From contig CM060175.1 of assembly GCA_030549775.1 (NCBI GenBank), positions 38,624,318 through 38,688,317 of the forward strand: DNA of 64,000 nucleotides, in the 5' to 3' direction. A program made the position numbers and the translations under genes. The notes below the pieces were generated by a model. That model saw only the letters and a list, made by a program, of their open reading frames with translations. It had not been told where the DNA came from and searched no databases. This DNA is from Tamarix chinensis. Taxonomy: Eukaryota > Streptophyta > Magnoliopsida > Caryophyllales > Tamaricaceae. This document shows positions 48,261 to 59,809 of this stretch, in pieces (positions within the stretch are counted from its first letter, which is position 1; every line of letters begins with the position of its first letter).

Positions 48261-48929
48261 ATAGTGGGTTGGCTCAATTAAATTAATTAGAATATTTGGG
48301 ATATTTAAAAATGATAATATTTAAATAAAATAATATTTAAATCCCTTTTTACTCTAAATTAGGATTTTTAAAAGATTTTCCACAAATTCCTTTTTAATTA
48401 GCAAAACACTCTAATTTTCGCCAATTAACTTATTTATAAAATTAATATTAATTTGAAAATATTTTCTCCTTCTTATTTTAAATAAAATAATTTATTTAAT
48501 TAATTTTTAAAATAAAATGCTTAATTAGCTAAAATACCCAAATTCTCTTCTAATAAAAATACTTATAAATTTCTTCTTGATTTACCCTAATTAATTCAAT
48601 TTAAAAATAATTTATATAAATAATTCTTATAGTAAATATCCTTGAATGTAGTTTATGAAATTAGAAATTTTCGGGGCATTTCCGTGATAGTAGGTGGGGT
48701 TTGATGTCATGAGGTGTTGGGCCTTATCCCACACCCGTAGGAGTTGGGATTTCATTATGGGTAAGTGTAAGGGGGAAAGGATGTCAGGAAGTGATAGGGG
48801 CACAGGAGTCTCAAGATATAGGACGAGCCCCCTTGAGAGGATAGAAGTAGAAGGTTGGTAACATGCATGTCAAGGGTGAAATGCTTATCGAATAAGATAC
48901 TAACCATTTAAAGAGAAAGATTGTTGAGC

Positions 48930-49290
48930 TGGGCCCAGACCGGTCCACCGGCAAATAATAGTGGCCAGGAGCTGGGGTGCCTTGCATGACCGGTCCACCG
49001 ACGAATAATAGTGGCCAGGTGCATTTTTGCCCTGCATGACCGTTCCACCGGCTATAATAGTGGGGGTTTTTGTGCTCAACAAACCAAACATAATGATGAT
49101 AAGACATAGGAAAGACATGAAGTAATTACATTGAAACACTATGTGAGTTGGGGCCAGATCGGTCCACCAGAGAATAATAGTGGCTTGGAGCATTTTTCCC
49201 TATATGACCGGTCCACTAGTGAATAATAGTGGCTAGGAGCATTTTGCCCTACATGACCGATCTACCAGCTATAATAGTGGGGTTCCCGCA
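48930..49290 (+). repeat. palindromic array of X2
   Basis: Units read GACCGGTCCACCGG followed by (C)AAATAATAGTGGCCAGGAGC, about six in two groups, with TGACCGTTCCACCGGC and variants. This is the same array as in X1 and X4 on the other strand. Confidence 0.82.
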
Positions 49291-52200
49291 CTCACATGGA
49301 TTGATAAAGACTATGATGTGAATCGACTATATTTACCAGAGATCTGAAGAATAATCCTATATGGACCATAACCGGCCTTCATCCTTTGTTTTACAGTGAG
49401 CTACCTATGTGATCATGTCATGTATGCTATTTTGTATGTTTTTGTATGTTTGGCCTTAGGACATGGCTACTTTACTTAATACGTAGTGTACCGATTACCC
49501 ATTTCATGGGTGCTACTCAATCCCACGAGTAGAAGACCTATCTGAGTTTGTACAGGTAGGGGATGACGTCTTCGATGCTTACGACACCTATGAGTCATTG
49601 GGTAGGGCCGAGAGTTGAGCCTAAACTTCACTCGGGGTCCGAGAGTGACTAGTCGGACTCTATCTTACTTTTACTATGTATCGTTTTACTCTAGTCATAT
49701 TCTGTCGTATTGTGTTTGATGTATTCGAAAAACTTAGTTAATTACTCCTTGGGTTGTAACTCTCTTTAACTGCACTCTGATTTTTGTATGGTGCACACTA
49801 ACATTTCTTTTATGAAATCTTGTTTCAATTATCAACTTGTATTTGAATTTAATCCTATTTAGCCTTAGCATTTAGTATTGGAACGGTAGGAGTGAACCAG
49901 TCTAGTACTGAGTGTGGCGGTAATACCCTCAGAATTTACAGTTTTGTCATCTCGCTTTTGGTTAACAATTATCATCAAACGAAGTTTTTCAGTAGTAAAT
50001 TCTGGGGGTGTTACAATAAATAACCTTAATCATATCTTCTTCTTACCTTGCATTCCGTATCCAAAATACTTGAGTTCTTAAACACTTGTAATAATTCTTC
50101 TCCATTTCAACATCTCATTGTAATTTGATTTACTATTTTAATCCTTTCTCTATCTCCCTCTTATTTTTCTTCTTAATAATTATTGATTTAAATTTAGGAA
50201 TAAGTTGGGTTTGTTTTTAACTACCTCTTCCCCTATTTTTCTCTTAGAAGTGGTAAGTTTGTTTTACCTAATTTAAGTTTTTTGATTTGTAAAAGTTATC
50301 GTATGATTTCTAAGTTTTAAACTTTTATTTTTTTAATTTTTGGAAGTTGACATCATTTAACTTAAAGTTTTTCCTCTTAGGTGGGAAATTTTGATAAGCT
50401 TCAAGTAAGTCATTCTTACCTTTGAAATATAGCATGAATATTCATGTGACTTAGTGTGCCTACAAGATAAATTGGCATTTTATTGATTCACATTGAATTA
50501 AATAAGATTTGTGAAAAAAAAAGGTGTGATTTATGAGGAATATGGATGATTTGTTGAAAGTGAAGTATGATCTAGTTGATAAGCATGTAAAATAATGGAC
50601 TTACGCTATGTCATGTTATGGTTATGACATCATAAGTTTTTAGATTTGACTCATGATAAAATGTTGATTACTTGTTGTTTGGAGGTGAACTGATCAAATG
50701 GCCCTTAAAATAGTCAATTGGTTGGCCTAAACCCATATGTTAGATTATCAACTATGACTTTAGTTGCTCTAAACTTAAACCCATCACCCAATTTATCATA
50801 ACAGATACACTATTAATTGAAAAATTAACTTATTTATGGGAACTTTGAGGATTGTCTTAGCCAAATAAATTGATCACTTAGTCTAAACAAATCCATCGAT
50901 TAGGTTAGAGTGCCCTACTTTTTTTTCTTATAAACATTATATGTTTTGAGACTATGCGTAATTCTATAATATGATTATTTAATGATGATAAAATACATAT
51001 TTGCATGAACAAACTAACCTATTGGGTGGATTAAATGGTCCATAGTTCATGGTATTTCACGAGGTGCTTTGGAAGGTCTCAATGGAAAATCAGAATGAGT
51101 ATGATATGACTTCAAAAGGATTTAATCTAAATTCTTAACCTAAATGGATTATATTGGTGGATGCATTTAATCTAGGTTAAGAACTAATGGAAATCGCACC
51201 ACATGGTTGGATGTAATAATGTTTAAGATAGAATGTTATGTGGATTTTTTAATTAGATGTTATATGGGCTTTATGTCATAACACAACCTTAGAAAATAAA
51301 AAACTAATAACTTAAATTGAAAGATGGTTTAATTTTATATGGGTTTAGGTTACCTAACCCTCGATTAGTTACCGAGGGTTAGTCTACATTTAGGCATTTC
51401 TTGGTGCTTTTAGGCTTTATCTTCTGGCGGAATTCTAGTAGATCTTGGTATCTTACCAACTCTAGACACCTATAATGTATTAAGGGTACCGATACTAAAA
51501 GGTCTAGTTACCTAGGTGATTTTTGGCTTTGCTTGGACTCTATGTCCATTGATGGTTACTTGGCTTTGGCCAAACTTTAGGTCCATTAATAGTTTATTGA
51601 CTTTAACTAGCCTTTATGTCCTTTGGTTTGGATAGTCTTCCATGGTATGTGAGACCATGAGTAGTAAATAATCCATCGCTTAATAAGAATAAGAATAAGG
51701 ATATGGATAAATAAAAAGGAAGAAGAAAATGAAAAGGAAATATTGGCTTGGAAATAGTTAATGTAAATGATTATGTACACTTGAAAATGGACGTAATGGA
51801 ATACTACTGTAGGTTCATAGAAGAAGATCCTAGTAAGATGAGGAATAACTGGTTATTAATTATACATTTCTATCCATAATATTTATGTTGTATTGCCTTA
51901 CATGATGAGCCACAACTTTTCCAAGTCCTTGCCTAATATGAAATCCTAATGCATTATATGATTATGATAATATATATACACCTAAGTAAGATGTATAAGT
52001 ATGCTACTGTGTTTAGTAAGAATTTTATTATTGCACGCAGCGTTCCATGCTTATGACTCCCATAAAGGAGATACATTGTCTTACTCAGTACATAGCATAC
52101 TAATGTGCCTATTTGTTTTGTCACCTACTCAATCCCATGACGAGAAGACTATGTGCAAGTTTTTAAGGATGGCAAGTAGTGATTCTACCTTGTATTGGGT

Positions 52201-52555
52201 ATGTGCTTGAAAGCATGGATACCTAGAGACCTTTGTTTGATCATTAATGGACTATGGTTTGGAGGTTTAGCATATCATAGTTTTATACATGCTATATCTC
52301 TATAATTTTAGTTTCATCTTTTCCTTATGTATTTGAATATTTTGGGAACTTATTAAGGTCTTCTTTTGTAAACGTTATCGTTTAGTATCTATATATCGTG
52401 TTTCTCACACACTCTACAATTTTTTTGTTTCATTTCCATGTATCTAATATAGTATAAGTAGAAGACATCTATTCTATGTTAGATACAGTGGTAGCACCCC
52501 ATTTCCTTAGGTGTTTCGTATTCCAAAAAAAAATAGTAGAGAAAAATGGGAGTTA

Positions 52556-54267
52556 CTTTTCCCACTTTAATATTTTTTCTCATCTATTCATATTAAATCA
52601 TTTATAAATTCTCCAAATATTCCACACAAGGTACTTAGTATACTTTTAACCATTTAAAATGATAATATACCAAGTATTTCATTTTTAACTCATAGAGAAA
52701 GAATACCCCAAAACTAGCTAAAATGTTCATTTTCACAATAACCAATGAGTCCCGATATGAATGGTTCCCAACTTCTAATATATTTTCATGATACTTATTA
52801 AACACCTTATTTAAAATCACTTCATGCCCAGACCAACCATATTAATATACCAAAGATCATGTGACCACACTAAGGTTTCCAAAGCGAGATTTATCACAAC
52901 AATAATAATTAAAGTCATGCTCTTCACATATTCTCACTTTCCATAGATACCACACCACATAATCATACCATAATATTATCAACATAACAATATAATCATA
53001 ATGATATCAAATATGAGATATGATATAATAATACACTATACACACAAAAAGCATAGTTACGATATGTATAGTGAGCAAAGCGTCTCTAGTCTCCATTTAT
53101 ATATAACATAAGATACCTCCTCCAACACCATGAGAATAAAAATTAAGAATTAATAAAAATTAAGAATTAATAAAAATTAAACATTAGAACTCATGAAATC
53201 AACCAAGTAAATGATTAGGAAAAGGAGTTTGGGAGGAGGAAAAAAAAACAAATCAAACCATGGCAAAAGCTTTAGTGGAAAGATGCACAATAATGGAGGG
53301 TGTAACGTCACTTGTTGTCATTGCTATGGAAGGGGAAATGATGATTGGTCCCGAAGCTTGGGGTGAGGTAAGGTGATGAAGGTTGTAGCTAGTTGATATG
53401 GTGTTGAGGACTAAATTAAGGGGGAATCATTCAATATTGAGTGTTGAAGGTGAGGGGGTGTAGTGGCAGTGAGAGCTATTTCTAAAGGGGGAACAATAAT
53501 AATGAGACATGGTGATAGGGCAAGGAATGATCAAGGTGGTTTTATTGTGTTGGTATTGTCCTTAGGCAAATGAAGAGAAGTAATAAAGGAAGTGAATGAA
53601 TATGGGTTTTGTTGTTGTTGCTCATCAGTGATGGAATGGACACAAGAGAAGAAAATAGGAGAGTCTAGGTGTGTGGTTAGCAATGGAGATGAAGTAGATT
53701 TATATAAGGAGTGGGTTGAGGCATGAGATATGTTGAACTAATCGAGAGGTTGAAGATTGGGGTATTTGTTTTGGGTTGGTTTTCTCTGATATAGATTAGA
53801 GAGAAAGGGACGGTTGGTGGTGTAAGTTATGCTATAGGGAAAAGGGTTTGTGGTTGGTGTAGTTCAGGGGCAATGTAGGTAGTGGTGGTGCATGGTCGAG
53901 AATGGAAAGAGAAAGGGAGAGGAAGTGATGTAGGAAATAATTAGCATGGCCAATAGGGAAAGAAGGAAAGGAATTTGATTAGGATGGGGAGAAAGAAAAG
54001 AAAAATGGAAAAAGAAAATAAAGGGATTTTTGGTTTAGGTCTTAAGTTACGTTTAAAATTTTAATTAAGGGATTATGTCAAATTTAATTTATCAAATATC
54101 AAAGGTTAGGGATGGATTAAAATATAAATGATCTAAAATTAAGGTTAGGGTAAGATTTAAAGTTAAGTAAATTGGGTAAAATAAAACTATTACTTTTTAG
54201 TGATTAGGATTAGGTAAAAATATAAATTAATCTTGATTTGGATTAGAGAAAAATTTAGGGCATTATA
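52556..54267 (-). mobile_element. Y4: partial Y-type LTR, probably the 3' LTR of element C
   Basis: The right end reads TTTAGGGCATTATATCA, a decayed form of GGGTATTACA, preceded by the purine-rich and ATTAGGATTAGG phrases seen at the ends of Y1 and Y2. Only about 1.7 kb is present; the rest would lie left of element Z, where sequence has been lost. The similarity is clear in the last 300 bases and only compositional further left. Confidence 0.45.
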
Positions 54268-54397
54268 TCACAATTGCTTTCAAAGAGACTTTATCCCAAA
54301 AGTCAAAAGTTTATGTTGGGGAAGAAGGGAAGAATGATGTGAGGAAATGTGATCTCGAGTATCATTCCTAATGGAGTTGATACTACAATATCTAATA

Positions 54398-55990
54398 TTA
54401 TCCCCTTGTAATATAGAATCTCGAAACCTTACACACCAATGTTAAAGAGTTTGGGATACATATCAAGTATGTCCTTCTCTAACTCCTAGGTTTCCTCCTG
54501 GTAGATTTAAAGAATCATTCCTTATGGAATTGAGTTTTTTTGGTACAATTTATCTTGGTGTCAAGTATCTACAAGTTCCTCCTTATAGGATAGAGCATCA
54601 TTAAGCTTGCTTTTGCCAGTTCTGGTCATGTGGGAAGGATCTACAATGTACGTCCTCAATTGCAAGATGTGGAAGATATTATGAACTTAAAATAACTCTG
54701 ATGGAAGTGTCAAGTGGTAAATCTCCTGAGAATCTCATAAGATCAATGATCTCAAACTCAGCTTACCCTTCCTACTAAACCCTTACACCCCTCAACATAA
54801 CTTTTTCTCCCACCTCAAAGCCATCACCACAATGCCTCTAATCTCCATAGCTTTTATATCAACTCTAGGTTGAATCAAATAAATATGTTGAGTAATATCC
54901 TCAATCATCTTTAGACCAAGTACAACAATCTTGCTAATATCTCTCCAACATAAAGGTGTCCAACATTCGTGACGATACAGTGGCTCAAACGGTGTCATCC
55001 TTATATTAGCATGTTAATTGACATTGGATGATAACTTCACAAAAAGTAAGAGATCATCCCACCTTAAAAGTCCAAAACACAAGTCCATAACATATCCTCA
55101 AGTGTCTAGATTGTCCTCTCATTCTGCCTATATGTAGTTAGATGAAAGGTGGCACTCACCCTTAATGCCATGCACATAACTTCCTATAACTTCCCTAAAA
55201 ACTGAGAAAGGAATCGTGAATCCTTGTCATAGACTATGTTGATATATGTGTCATGCCTACTCACTACAAGCCTCATATAAAAATTGACTAACTTTTCCAT
55301 GCTCTACATCAACATCAGTTGTAAAAAGAATTCTCATTTAGTCAACCTATCCATGATGACCCAAATTATTTCACACCCACTATGAGTCTTTGGAATTCTT
55401 CTCACAAAATCTATGGAGATGGAGTCCCACTTTTATCTCATCACAGCCAAAGGTCGGACTAACCCTATAGACCTATGGTAATCTGACTAGAACTTATGAC
55501 ACATCAAACATATTTCTATGAACTCCACTACCTCTCGTTTAATGTGAGGAAACCAATAAATCACATTAAGGTCATTTTACAACTTATCCCCTCTTGTGTT
55601 TATGGAATAGAGAGTACAACGACCCCCTTCTAAAATCTAGCACTTTAGATTAGCACAACTTTAAGGTATACGGCAATGGCCCCTATAGAAATTGTTACCG
55701 TCCTCATGAACTTAAAAACTTTGAATTGAGTATTCTATATATTCTATCAAATCCTCTTGAGATAAAAATCCTTAGTGTGTTCCGTTTAAATTTCATAGAA
55801 CACTATCAGGATAATTGTCAACACACAAATCTAGATCTTGAAATCACCCTACTGTATGGGCTCTATCCCCAACTCTCTAAGCTCCTGTAACAACCGATTA
55901 GCCATTAGATATGTGGAATATCATCACCAAACAATATTCAACATTTATAAGAATTTTTCTCTATGCCTGAAGTATTGTAAATTCATTAAA
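54398..55990 (-). pseudogene. element C integrase and C-terminal pol remnant
   Basis: A minus-strand Del/Tekay-type remnant. Reading leftwards: KWDSISIDFVRRIPKTHSG at about 55420 (first Asp of the DDE core), YDKDSRFLSQF near 55225 (second Asp), MTPFEPLYRHECWTPLCWRDI (54940-54998), then LRTYIVDPSH, LSYKEELVD and DMYPKLF at about 54440, the polyprotein end. An AAGGGGATAAT purine run follows near 54400, about 130 bases short of the LTR start. Stops are frequent throughout. RNase H should lie right of 55700, but I could not read it with confidence. Confidence 0.75.
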
Positions 55991-56170
55991 GTCTCAATTT
56001 AGTGTAGAAATTGATATGAATGTTGAATAACACTTGGAAGGTAGCAAAGATCTTTTCCTATGATCTTAATCCTTCTAAAGATAAATGTTCCATTTTTAAC
56101 TAGAATACTCTCTACTACTCTCAAAAGCTCTCAGTTAAAGAAATAGAAGAGAAGAAGAAGGAAAACACAT
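55991..56170. other. left flank of X4, unassigned
   Basis: AT-rich followed by a purine run (AGAAGAGAAGAAGAAGG). With X4 removed it continues at 61377. It may belong to element C or to the LTR of element D; no landmark decides. Confidence 0.4.
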
Positions 56171-56839
56171 TGTAACACCTCCAAAATTCACTACTGAAAA
56201 ATTTCGTTTTATTAAAAGATAATAGCGGAAGCAGATAAACAAAACGTGAACTTTGGGAGTATTACCGCCACACTTAGTACCAGACCGGTTCACTCATACC
56301 GTTCCAGTACCAAGTGCTAAGGCTAAGAAAATGAAATACAATTCGAAAGACATTCAACATGCATAAATCAGAGTAAATTGCAAGCTTCAACATATTTAAA
56401 TCAGAGTAGCGCATCAAATCGTTTTCAGGAATAAAATCCACCAATGGTGGTTGCTTTAACAACGTTAACATTTAAAACCGAGAAATTAAATGAGAAAGAG
56501 AAAAAGCCATGATACCGGAAAATTCCTTACTCTCCTTCCCGTAACCCACTTGAGTAGCACCTGAAAATACCTGCAAGGGCACTGCCCATTGAATAGGCAG
56601 GGGCCCCATAAAGGGAATCCCTTCAGTACTACGGTACTGAGTAACCCTTTAATACCACACTTAAAGACAGGCCCGCATACGACACATAATGCAAGCCACA
56701 CACATATAAATAATGAGAGATGCATACATAACAATGACAACATAATACTTTATAAGTCACGATCGATACTTTGGGCCTTAAGCCATTATTCTGTCATTAA
56801 TCCATCAATATCATATTTTATATCCATGTGAGTACGAGA

Positions 56840-57310
56840 ACCCCACTATTATAGCCGGTGGACCGTAAGTCAACACACAGGGCATAACGCCTCTGACCAC
56901 TATTATTGCCGGTGGACCGGAAGATAAACACACAGGGCAGAACGCACCTGACCACTATTATTTGTCGGTGGACCGGTCTAGCCCCGACTCACATGGTGTT
57001 CCACTATAAGTGATTAGTATTTTTCCATAATCTTATTCACATACATAACTGATTTTATTGAGCTCGGGACCCCCACTATTTTAGCCGGTGGACCAGAATA
57101 TATATAAAATCATCATCCAGGGCACAACGCTCCTGGCCACTATTATAACCGGTGGACCGGTACTCATAATCACACACCAGGGCAACACGCTCCTGGACCA
57201 CTATTATAATCGGTGGACCGGTACTCATAATCACACACCAGGGCAACACGCTCCTGGACCACTATTATAACCGGTGGACCGGTACGCAATATCATAATCA
57301 TCTGGGCCCG
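56840..57310 (-). repeat. palindromic array of X4, with a near-perfect 59-base tandem section
   Basis: About seven units with CCACTATTAT and CCGGTGGACCGG. At 57117-57290 three consecutive units (each CAGGGC-ACGCTCCTGG, CCACTATTATAA, GGTGGACCGGTAC, TCATAATCACACAC) are almost identical, which points to recent local amplification. Confidence 0.88.
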
Positions 57311-57949
57311 GCTCATTAATATTCCACTCTCAATAATAGTATCTTTCCTTTATTTAATCAGCACATCAATCATATTTATTTGCCTCGAATGGGAGATCGA
57401 TAACCCGGGCCACAAAGGTACACCGGTCGTACCGGTGCATACCAGCTACTCAGTACCCTTTAACCATGAACCCAAGGACGCAAAGGTACCCTGGTCGTAC
57501 TGGTGCATAAAGCTAACTCAGTACCCTACCGACAAGGACACCTAATCCATAAGTATGCATACCCCCTAACTAGGTCCGTAGAGCTAGGAAGAGTAAGATA
57601 TAGGGCCTGGCTGGGGCACAAAGGCACACCAGCAAATACCAGAATAATCGTGGACAAAACCACGTCCTTAGGGTAGCGACCCCTAAGGAGTCACCATTCC
57701 CGATCTCGAGGTCTTTCACTTTAAGTAATAGTGTCTTAATTAAGGTGATCACGAAAAGCACGATAATCCGATACTTATTCACTTTCAATCGTTCTGATAT
57801 CATTAATCGTTTCTTATTCAGATGATTATCCAGAATATCACAGAGAAAACCATTAAGGCCATACTAATTATCAAATACTCTTACTTGGCTAATCAGTAGT
57901 ATTTGAGACATATTATAATGTTCCACAATCTCAAAGACATGTTATATAC

Positions 57950-59170
57950 AAATTACTCCTTTGCCCTTTACTTATATAATTGTTAAGTATCCGTTCCTTA
58001 CTTGATAAATTACCACATTACCCTTAAGGTTGCATAATTACCAAATTACCCCTTGTCCACTTTAGATTACCAAATTGTCTCCTACACTTTTTAAATCACC
58101 ATTCACCCCTCATAATGACTACACTTATCATATTTCCCTTTTGGTTGGTTATATTACCAAATCGCCCTTCTCCTTTGTTATAATTACAAAACTGCCCTCG
58201 AGTTGGATAAATTACTAAATTACCCTCCTTCATTATCATGATTACTATTTTGCCCCTTTAGTTGGTTAAACAATTATCACTTTACCCTTTTATCGGCTAA
58301 ATTACCAAATTGCCCCTTTAGTTGAACAAATTACCAAATTGCCCTTCTCCTTTATCATAATTACCATTTTACCCCTCTCAATTATTTTAAATTGTCATTT
58401 ACCCTTTTCAATTATCATAAATTCTAAATTAACCTTCCTCATAATTAATTTACCCCTCTTCATAATTACAATTACCAAATTTACCCTTCTCCATATTTAA
58501 AATTACCATAATGCCCTTTAATTGGTTAATTTACCAAATTACCCTTCTATAGCATCATACTTATCCAATTGCCCTTCTACAATCATAATTTAATTTCTAA
58601 ATTACCTTTGGTCGTTATCATAATTACCACGTTACCCCTTACTCCCAAGTTTACCATAGTATCCTTTCATTTACAAAATTACCATTTTACCCCTTACATC
58701 AAATTTTACCATAATATCCTTTTATTTATGAAAATTACCACCATGCATCTTTTACTTTACAAATTACTATTTTACCCTTTTACATCCAAGATTACCATCT
58801 TTATTTTTCCTTACATAATTACCATTTTGCCCTTCTTTTCCAAATTACCATATTAACCCTTTACTTATAAATTACCACTTCACCATTCACTTATAAAATT
58901 TACCATATTACCCTTTACTTATGAAATTACAATTTTTCCCCTTTACCTCCAAAATTACCATAATGCCCTTTTTACTTGAACAATTACCATAATGCCCTCC
59001 TTCATCCAAAATTACTATTTTACCCCTACTTCCAAAATTACCATTTTACCCTTCTTTCTCACAACTTACAATTTTATCCTTTACTTGTAAATTATCATTT
59101 AACCATTTAATCATACGATTTCCATATTATTCTTTTATCTCGAAAATTACCGGAATACCCTTTTCACTTA
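57950..59170. repeat. ATTACC-type minisatellite in X4
   Basis: Several dozen imperfect units of 20-36 bases, typically AATTACCAAATTACCCTTCT or ATTACCATTTTACCCCTTA. Homologous to 8560-9310 in X1 but longer. Confidence 0.87.
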
Positions 59171-59809
59171 TAAAATTTCCACTCAACCCCTTTATTCACC
59201 ATTTTTATGAATTTACTAACACTACATAAAATAATGATATTAATACTTCATTTTTATCATCTAAGTCCACCAACTTGTCATTTTTCAACATAATACTCAT
59301 TAGCAACTACACACATTGATTTATATACCTCATAAGCATGATTACTAAAATACCCTTAAACAATAACATCATTCTTGCATTAACAACATGGTACATCATA
59401 AACAAGTATTTAACATTTCTATCCATATTCCAACTCCTTCCTTAATTAACATACCTACATATGGCACAAAAGTTATCATGCTATTTCTTTTTAACAAACA
59501 ATATAAGAAACCATAAACATATCATGCTAAGCATACAAAACATGCATAAAATCATACTAAACCCTAAGTGTGCTAGCATGCATTCTTCCATATATTTAAG
59601 GGAGGATTAACGGTTACCTTAATCCCGCAAAATATCAATCTTACCAAGCATAATTAGCAACTCAACACCTAAAAATAATATCCATCATATTTATGTTAGA
59701 AATAAGAATCCAAGTATAAAACTTTATAATTTTAATTAATAAAACACTTAACATAAAATACCATTTTACCTTAAAATTTACCCAAGAAATTTTCAAAATA
59801 AATGGAAGA

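Larger units (their letters stand above)
43897..48683 (-). mobile_element. X3: 4.8 kb solo-LTR-like element nested in X2, opposite sense
   Basis: Begins TGTAACATTCCAAAATTCAC and ends TCGGGGCATTTCC, flanked by GTGAT (43892-43896 and 48684-48688). The end aligns base for base with the GGGGTATTACA terminus of X4, allowing for substitutions. In order: GTACTGAGTAAGG core (44364), array (44570-44930), a tandem CATAAATT repeat (45180-46070), an AAT field, a G/A-rich block (47040-48260) and AT-rich DNA. No coding. Confidence 0.82.
40164..50015 (+). mobile_element. X2: 5.1 kb solo-LTR-like element, split by X3
   Basis: Begins TGAAATACCCCAAAATT and ends CTGGGGGTGTTACA, flanked by ATAAA (40159-40163 and 50016-50020). 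Net pieces are 40164-43896 and 48689-50015, about 5.06 kb. In order it holds AT-rich DNA, a C- and T-rich block (40490-41640) with frames that are compositional artefacts, a TAT microsatellite field, the array (48930-49290) and the TTACTTAATACGTAG core (49471). No gag or pol. Confidence 0.82.
39296..52555 (+). mobile_element. 3' LTR of element Z, split by X2 and X3
   Basis: Host pieces 39296-40158 and 50016-52555 (about 3.4 kb) join seamlessly across X2 when one ATAAA copy is removed, giving GGCTATAAATAACCTTAATC, as in the 5' LTR at 4602. The right end GAAAAATGGGAGTTAC corresponds to the 5' LTR end at 15408. It contains the TTACTCAGTACATAGC core (52081) and a Z-specific short array around 51535-51625. 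Confidence 0.8.

Noticed and set aside
54792..54998. 68-codon minus-strand frame as an independent small gene
   Set aside because: It is a fragment of the decayed element C integrase, recognisable by its PLCWRDI block.
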